From: Paramecium pentaurelia
Lineage: Eukaryota; Ciliophora; Oligohymenophorea; Peniculida; Parameciidae
Direction: 5' to 3'
NCBI GenBank assembly: GCA_905183005.1
Contig: CAJJDO010000085.1
Location: 190,470 to 254,469, forward strand
DNA: 64,000 bases
Each line of letters begins with the position of its first letter. Position 1 is the stretch's first letter. A model generated the notes under the pieces. That model ran no database searches and was not told the origin of the DNA. It was given only the letters and a program-made list of their open reading frames with translations. The position numbers and the translations under genes were made by a program. Positions 1 through 12,000 of the stretch are shown one piece after another.

Positions 1-3000
1 GTATTTTAAAATAAAGAAACAATTAAGAAATGCTTACTCAATTTCTTAACTTTTTAAAATATTAATTTTATAGCTTATTTCTATTTTATAAAAAGATTCG
101 TTTTTTCCTTTTATCCTAGATTCTCAATTATCTAATTCACATATTTAAAATTTGAATTTAGAGACAAATGAACCTATTAAGAATTACCATTATATGATAA
201 ACTTAGTAAATTCTTTAAGAATAAAGCTTTCTCTTCTACAGAATGATTCAAGATTTAGAATGTCTATAAATCATTATGATTGAGATAAGTTTTAAAAGAT
301 GATAATCGTTTTTCAAATGGAAATATTAGAATCTCTAAAATCATTATATCTTCCTCCATTAAATATTAAGTAAATTATAATAAATTCATCCCTTTAAAAT
401 TATTTAATTTTGAAACTACTTAAAATTTAGTTATTTTACAATAAGTTCTTAATAAATTCTTAATATGACTTTATTCATTAGCAACTAAATGTTTTAGTAA
501 TATTTTATAAATCTCTTAAGTTGAACTTGATTTCAATTCATAATTAAAAATTTATTTTGTTTAATTTTAAAAACCCAATGTTACAAAGCTTCCATTAGCC
601 TTATATTCTTAAAGGATATAATAATTTAAGACTCTTTATAATTATTAAAATTCACCAATAGTAGGTCTACTCTATTAATTAATGATTTTCTAAAACAATT
701 CTTACAATTTTTTTAAACTTTATAAATTATTTATTTATATAAATTTTGGTTATGAAATTTTGTACATATATAATTCATAGATTTCTTTACCTTTAAAGAA
801 TGATTATTTAATTTTAAATACAATTCTTAATTGATTTAAGGGTTTAAAAATAAAAATATAATAATGATCTTTATTTATTTATGAATTGTCATTAATTAAT
901 GATTTTCTTTCAATCCTTTTTGATATTTTATATTCTGGACACTCATAAAAATTATTATTAACGATTGAATTATAAGTAAATCCTTATAATTGATTGATTT
1001 ATTTGATATAATTGAGTTTTGCTATATATGGAATATTTCTATAATATCCCAAATAAATTTTTAATATGTATATATCAATATTTACAATTTTACTGAATTG
1101 TTGTAATGAATAGCAAATTTAAATAATTTCCTTTTCTTAAAATTAATAAGTATGTAGAAGAAAATGACCAAAATTTTCTGGATTTTCAAAATTAAATGTA
1201 AATGTCAGATAATTAATATGCCAGCCTTCTTTATTACGTGTTAAATAAAGAAGTAAAATCTATCTAAAATCATTATATAATTACTTATTGACTCTAATAA
1301 GGATTAAAAGGAATGGAATCTTTTAATATTATTTCTCTTTATTTTGGATAATTTTTAAAATAATCATCTATAATAGGTTTTTACTTTTTATTAGTTTTTT
1401 TGATAAGGTTTGAAGAGCTTTAGGAAAATGAAGAAATTGTATTATTTTTTTATCTAATTTAAGGGGAAATAGAAGATCTAGGTGAAGCTTAGGAGAATCC
1501 TGATTTTGGTGTAAAACTGGATTCTTCAATTATTTCATCTTAAAATTCTACTTTAAATGATTAAGATCTCAAACCCTACCAGTAATTATAAGGTGACATT
1601 CCTCTTGACTATAAAACTGGAGATTATAATTCTATTGCAATAGACAAAGATTTTAATAATTTTTGATTTCTTAAATTAGAATTTTTAATACCAAAATATC
1701 TACTACCAACATGAAATGGAGAAAATGTCTTTTTAATGAGATTTCTTCGTTATTCAATTTATCTATATAATTCCACTTAATTTTCAAGAACTTATTCAGA
1801 AAATGTAACTCTTCTAAATTTATATCCATTTTCAGTTCTCATATATAGAAAATTATTTAAAAATAATTAGTTTAAATGATTTGATATATTTTAACATCCT
1901 TTTTTTAAAATATCTTATCTCAATAATGTTTATTTAGTCTGAATAAATTAAGTTGTAGGTTTAATAGAATGATTATATTGTATACCATGTGATTAAAAAT
2001 AAACATTTATTAATTAAGAAATGAGTTCTGTACTTGAAAATGTATTTTCAAAATCTTTAGAAATATTTTATATATTTTTTAAATGTAATCTGATATCATA
2101 TTATTTACCTTTAATTTCAATTGAAATACTTAAAACAAATATAGCATTAGTACCATCAATACTATTACTCCATACTTCTATAATTTATCTATATTTAGGT
2201 GTTTCTTTATATAATTTTATTATATCTGGATGGATTTATGTTTTCTTAGTTTTTAATCGTTTGAATATGATCCATGAAAAATTCTTAATTTTCCAAGAGA
2301 CTGCATTAATTTATTTAATTGGTGAATAAATCATCCATGATTTTAATGAACCTTAATCTATCACCTAACATATATGAAGAATCTATTTAATTCTAGCAAT
2401 CTTCTCTTCTATTAACATATTTTTAGTTGCACCAACTTCAACTACTAAATTAGAAAAATGTTATTTAGCTGTACTCTTTTTCATTAAATCTTAACTTTTT
2501 TATATCTTTTACTTTTATACAAAACTTCTAAAATTCTTTATTATCATTCTTAAGGCATGTTCTTATTAGATTTTATATAATCCATCTAATCTATTATGTA
2601 AATATTCATTATCAATTTAATGTTTACTTCTACCAGTACTAGTATTTAAACTATAATAAGATTAACCAATTCTAGGAGAAAAATGAAAGTCTAAATCTTA
2701 TTATACTCTTTATTAATCAATCTTAAAATAACTTGATTATTCTGACATTTCACATTATATTGATTTAGAATCCAAAATTTTTTATTAAGATTATTCTTTT
2801 ATATCTATACGTTATTTAGAACTACTTTTCATTAAATTTTATTAATGTAATTTTATTTAACTTCTTTTTAATAAAGTATTCCTATTTTATTATTATTATT
2901 AAGATAAACTTGATTATTAATGATGATGTTTTTAAGGAGATGGTTAATTTTTAATTAATTTTTTAGGATGTCTCTATTTACATGATTAAGGTCTTTATAA

Positions 3001-3849
3001 AAGTAATTCTTGTATATTACTTCCTTCAATTGGTACATCTTAAACAGAATCTAGTTTATGAGATCCTCTTAATTCACTTGTAATATTATTCTATCTGAAT
3101 TAAATTATTGATTTTGAATTTATATTAGAACTTTAAAGAGGAAGAAATAAATTCATTTTTTAATCAGATATTTTAAGTAATGATTCATTACCTTTATATC
3201 TAATTCTTTTAGATGGTTCAAAGGTTGATGCTTCAGTTGTTAATTTTTCAATTTCACTTAAATGCATATTTCTACCTTTTTTTTAATTGATTTCTTTTTT
3301 GCTTTAATGTTTAAAATATTAAAATTCTAATCCTTGTTTAAAAACTTCAAAATTAGGTATTGATTATAACTATAAGAATTTAATTTTTCTTTATCTCTAC
3401 TCTAATTCAGTTTAATATAACTAACTGATTTTATGATCAGTTCCAAAAAACTATTCTGCTAATTTAGCTGCATATTCAATGTGTTCAATTTTATTAGTTT
3501 ACTTATATAACATGAAATATGTTTTAGCTTTTATTTAATTAATCTTTTCATCATTTGTATCAAGATCCAATAATCCCTCTGCTGTTAAACTTTATTTTAA
3601 GTGATATTGGGCTTCAGCTAAAAAAAAATATAATGAGCTTTTTGTAAATTAATCTACTTTTTGTTTGACTCCATTTGGTAGCTTATCAAATTCTTTAATA
3701 TGATCTCCTATTAAATGAACAATCTAATCCCATTCCTTGTCCCTTCTATATTATATACAAAGTGGTAAAGATTCTTAAAATATATGAGTATATTTGTTTA
3801 TATAATCCTTTGAAGTTAGACTTTTCATTAAACTATTAAATTTATTCAT
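1..3849 (-). CDS. Very long IQ-motif / TPR-like protein, C-terminus outside window
   Basis: Read from ATG at 3849 toward 1, the frame is open under the ciliate code for about 1,270 codons and still open at base 1. One 25-nt intron (GTAATT...AGATAG, plus 1260-1284) is needed; it joins two frames that are each clean, which is why I treat them as one gene. The N-terminal 170 residues look like helical TPR-type repeats. A Q/H-rich linker follows near residues 290-330. An IQ-like calmodulin-binding stretch (LRMIIKNFRSFVQKQK) sits near residue 450. The rest is basic and S/N/Q-rich, with alternating beta-like and helical segments toward the C-terminus. No catalytic motif is visible. The plus strand here also holds hydrophobic open frames (1313-1666, 2021-2377), but those have shadow composition. 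The product is not recognised; a cytoskeletal or calmodulin-linked role is inference only. Confidence 0.7.
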
Positions 3850-4220
3850 TTTGAAATAAAGTAAGAAAATTATAATGAAATTAAACTTAAGAATTTCATA
3901 TAATTATTTTATAAACTTTTTATATAAACTTTATACAATAATATATCATATTCTAATACTATCCTTTTAATCATCTACTAAATTGATTTAGTATCAATTT
4001 ATTTATGAATTTTATAAGAATGAATAAATTAATCAATATATTTTATTATAAGAAGAATAATTATGTTTATGTATAAATAATTTAATAGTTTCTAATGTTA
4101 TTTATCTATTTTTATTTATCAAACTAACTATCAATTCAAATAAACTTCGAATTAATTATTTAAGAATAATAATTAATTTATCGACTATTATTACAATACT
4201 AACATATTTTACATAGATAT

Positions 4221-4864
4221 GAACTAAATTAGAATTATTGATCATTTATACTGCATACCAATTTCAATCTCTTACAATATTATTTTATTTACTTTATGAA
4301 TTAGATAAATTATATAAATTGTATGAAAAATTGATGCTTTCATATCATAAATATAAATTTAATGTTATTGATATTAAGTCATTTGTGCCAAAATTAAGTA
4401 ATAGATTCTTTTTGAAATATTATTTAATTTAATATAGAGAATTCTTAATTTCTTTAATTTATCAAAAAAAATTAGGTTTTTTGTTCAAATTTAAATAAAA
4501 TCAAACATAAAACATACAGAAGGTGAGATTTTGGCTAAAGAATTAAAAAAAACATAAAGTTCCATTACTTTTTGAGAGTGGATTTTTATGTTTATGTTCC
4601 ACTTGTTCAGTCTTATTAAGTAATTCTAATGATTTTAATAAAATTTAAATTGCTTAACTATAAAGTTATGAAGAGATAAAGGAAAATTGGAAGGCATTTA
4701 TTCTAAAAGAAAATTTAAGAGTGCTTCTTTCTTGTTAAATTAATGTATACAAAGAATTGGAAAAATGTTACATTATTAATTTGAGCATTTTCATTTATAA
4801 AGTAATGTTATAAATGATCTTTTGTTAAAGTCTTGAAACTTATATTAATATAATTTATATTCAA
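4221..4864 (+). other. Open coding-like frame running in frame into the LC8 start
   Basis: From 4221 to the LC8 ATG at 4865 this frame has no TGA, while TGA occurs many times in the two other plus frames. The translation has protein-like composition (for example KYYLIQYREFLISLIYQKK, and later SYEEIKENWKAFILKE). The first in-frame ATG is at 4334. The frame is identical to that of LC8, so without a spliced stop it would add about 177 residues to LC8. It may be a separate gene whose stop lies behind an intron I could not place, a decayed gene copy, or a real fusion. No domain is recognised. The stretch upstream (3850-4220) shows nothing I can support. Confidence 0.35.
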
Positions 4865-5163
4865 ATGTCTTTCGATAAATTACAACCTGTCATTAAACAA
4901 ATAGATATGAGTGATGAAATGTAAAGAGAAGTCATTGAAGTATCAAGATAAGCCATAGACAAGAGTTCTACTGTATAAGCATTTATAATATGTAGGATTA
5001 ATAAATTGCATCATATATCAAAGATGAATTAAGAGCAAAATATCATGGAACGTGGCATTGTATTGTAGGAAGAAACTTTGGGTCGTATGTAACTCATGAA
5101 ACAAAACATTATATATATTTTTACATTGGATAACTGGCCATCATGCTCTTCAAAACAGGATGA
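4865..5163 (+). CDS. DYNLL: Dynein light chain, LC8/DYNLL type
   Basis: The C-terminal half carries the LC8 signature WHCIVGRNFGSYVTHETKHY followed by IYFYIGQ, near-identical to animal and plant LC8. One 23-nt intron (4973-4995) must be removed; the exons then read ...AIDKSST/DQQIASYIKDEL..., matching the helix-2 to beta-strand order of the family. The product is about 91 residues, the usual family size. LC8 is a dimeric hub that binds dynein intermediate chain and many other partners, in cytoplasmic dynein and in ciliary outer-arm and radial-spoke complexes. Start: this ATG gives the canonical N-terminus, although an open frame continues upstream in the same phase. TGA at 5161-5163. Confidence 0.95.
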
Positions 5164-5307
5164 TTTATATATTAAATAACAGAATATAAATATTGGTAAT
5201 ATGAATTACTTCTTTTTAAAATCATAAATGCTTAATATTGAGAGGATCTCAAAATATCAGTTTTTTAATTATTATATTATATTTGTAAAAAAGTGAACTA
5301 TTCTTAA

Positions 5308-6375
5308 TCAAATAGAATCTTGAATATATTAACTTTATGCTTTTGAATAGAATACTTTTTATTTATTAGGATTTTATGTTTTTTCTCTGGATTGGATTTA
5401 TTAGAAATTTAATTTAACAATGAAATCATCATCATTTGGCATAAAATTTTTATATTCTTATTAAATTGAATTGAGTGGATTGAATTATATGCATTTAATT
5501 AATTTATTTGTTTAAGAATCAGTATCATCTAACATAAATGTAGGTTAGATATCATGATTTTCTAAATCATATTTTTTTAGATTAACTTTTTTATGTATTT
5601 ATGATTTTTTCATTATTTTAGCAATTATTGATAAATTTGATTTTTCTAACACAAAATTTTTAATTTATTATCCTGATTATACTCTTTTACTAGTAGTTCT
5701 TGCACTTATTTAAAATTTTTAATCTAAATCATAAGTTTTTTCATTTCGAAATGAATATGTCTTTCTTGCTGAAAAGGTAGTTTAAGGACGAATAAAGTTT
5801 GTGTTTTTTGTTTATTAAATATTTGTATTTTATGAATAATAGTCCATATATTTACTTTTTACTTCCATTTAATTTGTTTTCATAGCATATTTTTAATTTA
5901 TACTATTTAATTTTTATTCTAATTCTTTGCTTATTAATTTACATTTCTTAGGTTATTGAATTGTTTTTGGTTATATTGATTAAGATTTATATGATCTATA
6001 TATCACTCTATTTTTGAAGTTTTTGATGACTTATTGAATTCTTTATGGTTTATTATCATATTTTTAAGAATGTTAAAATGAACTGTACAAATTATCAAAA
6101 TTACCAATTTTATCTAATGATGTTTCATTCTCTTAAGAAATCTTTGGTGGATCTATAATATTATGACTTTTATTATTTTATTAGGCAAGATTCTTTATTT
6201 TATTCAAAATGTCTTTTATTTTTCCTAAATCCCAACTGCCGCTTATTTTATTACATTTCAAAGTACGCAACATTTCTAATGGATTATGTAAAAAATCCTC
6301 AATCATTCCACTTGCTAAACCAAAAGATTTTTGTTTATTAGGACTGTTCTCCAAGTTAATATAAGTCAAAGACAT
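5308..6375 (-). CDS. Basic Q/K/N-rich protein, function unknown
   Basis: An intronless frame of 355 residues from ATG (6373-6375) to TGA (5308-5310). It starts MSLTYINLENSPNKQKSF and has a short hydrophobic-charged N-terminal helix region, then a long basic region rich in Lys, Gln, Asn and Ser. No signal peptide, membrane segment or known motif is visible. Its start lies only about 30 bp downstream of the stop of the same-strand gene at 6406-7236. I looked for an intron that would fuse the two and found no acceptor within normal Paramecium intron length, so they are annotated separately. Composition resembles disordered cytoskeletal or basal-body proteins, but that is a guess. Confidence 0.7.
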
Positions 6376-6405
6376 AAAAAAATTAAATTAGTAAACAAAT
6401 ACAAA

Positions 6406-7236
6406 TCATACTTACATTCTTCTTTAATCAATTACTAGGATATTTGGTTTTGCTCTATTAGCTATTCTGCTTTTTAAGATTCTCATTTCTTGGTCAACTA
6501 AAAATTTATTACATTTTGGTATTTCAAAAGAAAGATTACCTAATTAAATTTAATTGTTAACTAATTATTAATCTCTTATATTATTAGGAGTATATGAACC
6601 ATATTAATTATATAATGTTTTTCTTAATTTTTTCTTGATGGTTGCAGATTCAATAATAGATTGAGCTCTATTCGTGAGTTCATCTAAAAAAATAGATTAT
6701 CCTTTCTTAATATTTGAAACTTTCTTAATTATTGGAGGAGAGTTTCTTTTCTCACATTTAATCCATTGTTAAGTAAAATCATTGAAGGTTTTATTTAATA
6801 TAATTCTTGCTTTATCAAATCTGATTCTTTCTGTATGAGAAGATGTTACAGGTTTTATTGATTATTTAATCGGATTACTTAGATGTTCACTATTTTTAAG
6901 TGATGGTAAACCCATTTTTTAATTTTTTGGTGTATTTCGATTTTAATATTCAATGAGTTTTTTATTAATATTTCTTGATCTTAAATTAGATCTTTCTACT
7001 ATGTCAATTGACTTATATTGATTTCTATAATATTATGCTATTTCATTTAAATCTTGATTCTTATAATTCTCTTCTATTTTTATAGGCTATTAAATTTGTT
7101 TTTTATATATGTTTTCAAAGGCAATTATTTTTATAGAATTTAAGATCTATTTGATTTATTCAGTATCATTCTAATAATACCCATGTTCTATTTATCTCAA
7201 TTATATTTATTCTAATTCTTTTAGAGGTGAACTCAT
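6406..7236 (-). CDS. Basic coiled-coil-like protein, function unknown
   Basis: ATG at 7236 begins a single open frame of 276 residues (MSSPLKELEQIQLRQIEHGY...) ending at TGA 6406-6408. The first 100 residues are helical and charged; the remainder is K/R/N-rich. There are no transmembrane segments and no recognised domain. The stop codon is followed within about 30 bp by the start of another basic protein on the same strand (5308-6375). The two have similar composition but no obvious repeated sequence, so close paralogy is not claimed. Confidence 0.68.
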
Positions 7237-7917
7237 TATAAGTTAATTAATATTAATATTTTTATTTTACTTAATTATAAAATTGTATCAAAGAGTTTCA
7301 AAAGAACTACTCATATAGATTAAATTGATTTTTTAAATGAGTAAAGATGAAATGATGTTATTAAACAAATAGTCTTAAATTAATATAATATTTTTGATTA
7401 TTTTATTTTTGTTATTGAAAACCATTGAATTTTCGAATTGTTTTTATTACAATATATCTGATAATATGATAATCATTTTCAGATTGAATTCACGAATAAT
7501 TATATCTAAAATTTTTTGATTAATAAATATAATATCAACTTATTTTATGATATATACATTTTAATGAAATTTAAATTATATTACTAAATCTAATTTTTAT
7601 TATAATATTTAGAAATTTTTAAATCAAAAATAGATCTAAACTTAATTATGTTTTTGAATTTATTTTTTAAAATGAAAGATTCCTCAGAAGAATTAAATTT
7701 TATGTATTATAATATCTTCATATATTGAAAAGTAACGAGATTAGAATATTAAATCCTTATCTTTTAGTTTATGGTTTAAAGAATCTTTTTTTTATTTTCA
7801 ACATATAAATAAGATTAGAAAATACTTATTGTTCTCAACTTATTAGCAATAAATATTGAAAAAAAACACTGTGATTTATGACTAATTTAGTAATATTTTT
7901 AATTAATTATTATTTAA
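7237..7917. other. Non-coding AT-rich interval
   Basis: About 680 bp between the divergent genes at 7236 (minus) and 7918 (plus). All frames are interrupted by TGA at short intervals and I see no conserved protein fragment. It must contain the upstream regions of both genes. The last roughly 40 bp resemble the segment just upstream of the second copy of the small TM gene (ending at 60120). Confidence 0.6.
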
Positions 7918-8700
7918 ATGTTGCTAACCAATGAAACCTGTTAATTTTGTTTTAAGAATAAAAATGAACCTACATGTTGTTGGGTAAAATGTCTTATAGG
8001 ACTTGCATTAATTGCATTGGCGGTGCTCCTATTTTTGACTATCATTTTTTTTTGGATTGAGTTAGTCTTTATCATTTTTATCCCTGTGTTGTTATTTGCA
8101 GCTGGCTTTGGTTTTATTATATGTTCTTGTGAACATAAACCAATAAATTAAGGATAAATTGATGATGACTGAATTATTAATAATCTAGTATTGTTTTGAA
8201 AATCAATTATTATTTTGCAGAATATCATTGATTCTTATTTGTGATATGCAATTAACTTAAATTAATCTAATCTTCAAGTTGATATAGATCAATAAGTCTT
8301 GCAACTTTTATAAAATATTTGAATTTTCTATAAAGTATATATAATTTTATTAATTTTGGTTTAATTGGGTCTATTATATATTTTAAATAAAACCAAAAAA
8401 TTCAAAAGAAATATATTGATATCTAACATTTATGTTGAATTAGAGTTTAATTAGATTTGCCAAATAATAATTATCAATTATTGGTCTAAATTTAATAATA
8501 ACAATTTTATAATTATATAGATTATATATATTTAACACTATTCATTGAAGATAAAATTAATGTCTTAAATCCAAAAATAATATATAATTTTAATTAAATA
8601 AATCATTATTGCTGACACTAAAATAAAAATATGTTCTTGAAAACAGTAGAGAAAAATAATATTTGATAAATCAAGTAAAAAACTCAATATCACCTTATAT
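7880..8700 (+). repeat. Dispersed duplication, copy 1 (CDS plus 3' non-coding flank)
   Basis: This interval aligns by eye with about 60085-60750. The match covers the 84-codon gene and continues through its 3' non-coding sequence. Shared blocks include AAAATCAATTATTATTTT, GCAATTAACTTAAAT, TTTATAAAATATT and AATTGGGTCTA in the same order. A weaker match persists to around 8700 (AAAATAATATT context). The limits are approximate because I could not run an alignment. Both copies are in plus orientation, 52 kb apart. Confidence 0.7.
7918..8172 (+). CDS. Small Cys-rich two-TM protein, copy 1
   Basis: An 84-residue protein, intronless, with TGA at 8170-8172. The N-terminus carries a cysteine cluster, NETCQFCFKNKNEPTCCW (CxxC then CC). 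Two hydrophobic segments follow, near residues 25-47 and 48-68, separated by a single Glu. Then comes CSCEHKP and an acidic end (INQGQIDDD). I do not recognise the family. The CxxC plus CC cluster next to a membrane hairpin could bind metal or be palmitoylated. A paralogue with the same layout is at 60121-60369 (NETC..CF.NKNEPTCCW conserved, same DDD end). The purifying pattern, with Cys, Pro and Trp conserved while hydrophobic residues drift, argues that both are real genes. Confidence 0.75.
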
Positions 8701-9052
8701 TTTGATAACAAAATTAAGAATTTATTAATAAAACAAATTTAATAATAATATATAAATGATATTAAATTAAAAAAACAATTATACAAAAAAATTTAGTCAA
8801 AATATTATAACTGTTTTATTGACAAAATATATAAATTAAATTTATTATGATAAGGATAATTGTGTTCTTTAAATTTTTATTAATATAAATTTTTAATAAC
8901 AATTATTTGCTCATTTAAAGTATAGATATATATATTGATAATTTATTTGATATACTTAGAAATATAATATATATTTAATATATTTAAATGATTATGATTG
9001 AATTTGTAGTGGATATTTGTATTTGTGTATTATTGAAAGTATAATTAAATAA
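8173..9052. other. Non-coding interval, partly duplicated
   Basis: About 880 bp of AT-rich sequence with no sustained open frame. The first part (to about 8400, weaker to 8700) is homologous to the sequence downstream of the second small TM gene at 60370. The right part is the upstream region of the Piezo gene. A possible intron-like segment (GTATTG...TTTGCAG, about 8188-8220) lies just after the stop codon in this copy but is not preserved in the other copy. Confidence 0.5.
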
Positions 9053-12000
9053 ATGTATTAAAATAAAATATTTTGTGCATTATCAAGTATTGCCTTAATA
9101 TTTTTTTGTGTTAATTTCAGAGCATCTTTACCAGCATTTTATTTAATAGAATGCTTGATTCTTTTCAAAACAAGTATTTAAGTGAGTTTTAAAAGAAATG
9201 ATAGAATTTTTAATGAATTAATGCAACATAAAGAGTATTGTGTATTTTTAATGATAAAAGGACTCTTTCTCAAAAAGAAAAGTTGATTTTAATAGATAAA
9301 TCATTTAGAATAAGTAGATTGTATAAATTGAAAGTAATGATAATTGTTGGAATCAACATAATAATATTACTATATTTAGGTGCCAATTTTTATGCACCTG
9401 AACTTTTAAAGTCTTTATTAAACAAATATAAAGAGTATACTAATATAATTCAAGAAAGAGTAAAATATTATCCTTCTATTTTTAGATGTAAGATTTAACT
9501 CTATTTTAAAATGTCATCTACAACAGCATTTTCTTTTTAATCAGTTTTCCATACATGTCATCAGAATTTACGATATACTCAAAGGTGAATTGGAGTTATT
9601 TTCGATTCTTCAATACAATTTCAGCATCATATCGTTATCTTTAAGTATAAGAATTTCAATTTATTCTAGTTCTTAGAAGCAATACTATTGTTGACAGCTT
9701 CATTTCTGAAACCAACATTAGCAGCATATCCTTTGAATTTGTTTGCATTTATTTTGATTTATGAAATAAGTATACAGGAGCCATTCTTTTTTAAAACTGT
9801 ATAATTGTATAGTAATTAGCATTCAGATGAAACAAAGCATTAAACATCGAATATTATGCAAGTTATAGATTGTGATATAATACTTTTTGATAATAATTTT
9901 AGCTTTAGAATATTCTGGATTACCTGAATATGGATTAAATAGTTTTTAAGCATTGTTATCTGGATTAAAGACATCATATGATGGTCCTTATTTACTAATA
10001 TTGGCAATAGCTTATTTTTTAAATATTATAATAGATGTGTTATATAATGTGAGATAATTAAGAGGTTAAGTGAGTATAGCAAGTGATTTATCTAATGATT
10101 TTGATTTAGATTTAATCAGTTATTTAGCTTAAAAAGAAAGATAGGAAAGAAGATAGACAGTTGTAGCATTGATAATTTAAACTTAAGAGAATGTAATACA
10201 AGATCAAAAAGAGTCACCATAGAATAATAATTAAATTGAATTGAATGGAGAAGTAAAGAGAAATTATATAGAATAGGATTAGGAATAGGAAATGATTGAG
10301 GATAATTAAGAAGGGTAAGAAAAAATAAGGAAAAATCATTAGTTTTTGATAATAAGAATATTAATTGCTATTTAATAATTATATTGTGTATTTATTATAA
10401 TGAGATTTCCTTATTTAGGATTTACATTATCAATTTTATGGATATTTTAAAGTTCAATAACTAGAAATCCAGAATAGATAATTTAATTTTTATATTTAAT
10501 TTATTATCCAACTACATATTATTAAATAAGAGAATGTGAAAAACTTGATGTATTTGATTAATGTTTAATTTGGATTTAAATTATTATATGTTTTGGAACA
10601 TATAAATTTTATTTAAATAATAAATAATAGATTTAAAATGCACTTAATTCAAAATAATCATTATTTTAGACATATTTTAATTAAGAATAAGAAGAGGAAG
10701 CATTTTAGATTGCATAATTAATATGGGCATTTATATTGAGGAATAGTTATTCAATTACATTAGTAATAGTATTTTGGATTAGTTTATTTACAGCTAATAT
10801 AATTCATACACTTTTATTGGTTACAACAATATTATTTATAGTGAGACATGAAAATAAAAATAGATCTCATTCATAACATTCATTTAGACATAGAAATTGG
10901 ATATGGATGGTTGTTATAATTAATATGATTATATTACTTAAATATGTATATATGTTGGAGATGGTAGTATTTGGTGATTTTGGTTATAATATAATTGAAT
11001 TATTTGGATTTTAATTTGAATACAATTTACCATTTAATTTAGGATTTAATGATAAAGATTTTGGATCTTTAAGTGTATTTTGGATGCTTGATTGTTTTGT
11101 TGTGCTTTAATATGAAACATATAAAAGTACAACATATAAATAATTACAGGAGAATTATTAAAAAATGATATCAAAAATTGGTATATTTTCATCAATAAGA
11201 TAATTGTATAATGTATTGTATATTAAATTTATTTTATGGATTTGTTATTGGATATCTTTATTAATATTAACTTTTTAATCTTTCAATATTATAAATCTAT
11301 TTTAGATTTTACTATTAATATATATAATAAAGACTCATATTTCAGGAATGATAAATAAGGATATTCAATATAGAAAGATACAAATATGTTGGAGTATATT
11401 TTTAATGTAAGTTGGATTTGCTACATTATTTAGATATTTATTTGATTTCTCTTGGTAATTAATTATATATATTATTTTAAGTTTATAATTATTGTAATCT
11501 TAATTAAGAAAGATAACTATTTATGAATATATGTATACACATTAAGTTTTTATTGGATTAAGTAAAAGAGTACCATTTTTAATATTTCCAAATCTTGTTT
11601 TAGATATTGCAGTTTTATGTTTAGGATATTTGGGTTAAGATTATTTATAATAAATGATATCAATAAATGATTTAACAGTTCATATATAGAGATAAAATAA
11701 ACATATGAATGAAAATAATGAAATTGAATTAGAAGATTTAAGTAAAAGTCTTAAGGAAAATTTAATCAATTCTAATAATGAATCTTAAATGGAAGATAGA
11801 TAATCTATAGCAGCCAATTTTGCATATGATTTCTCTATCTAATTGTAATATTATATAATTATATATTAATAGTCCTTTTTTAAATGTGATTTATAAATAT
11901 GTAAGTTTAGTATTACCAATAACTATTTATATAGTTATTGTTATAACATCAATTAAATATAAGATTTCCTGTAGTATGCTAGTTTATTTATTAATTATGT

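Noticed and set aside
1313..1666. Plus-strand open frame of 117 codons starting MESFNIISLYFG with a hydrophobic head
   Set aside because: It is antisense to the long minus-strand gene 1-3849, whose two frames join through a 25-nt intron and read a charged, protein-like sequence over the same bases.
2021..2686. Hydrophobic plus frame that seems to continue through an in-frame TGA at 2375 (pseudogene or recoding)
   Set aside because: The minus strand reads a long uninterrupted protein here; the plus frame is its shadow, so the TGA is meaningless.
6373..6408. Fusion of the two basic proteins at 5308-6375 and 6406-7236 by an intron starting GTAAG
   Set aside because: No AG acceptor occurs within 18-35 nt of the GTAAG; the nearest would make an intron of about 67 nt, outside the size seen everywhere else in the window.
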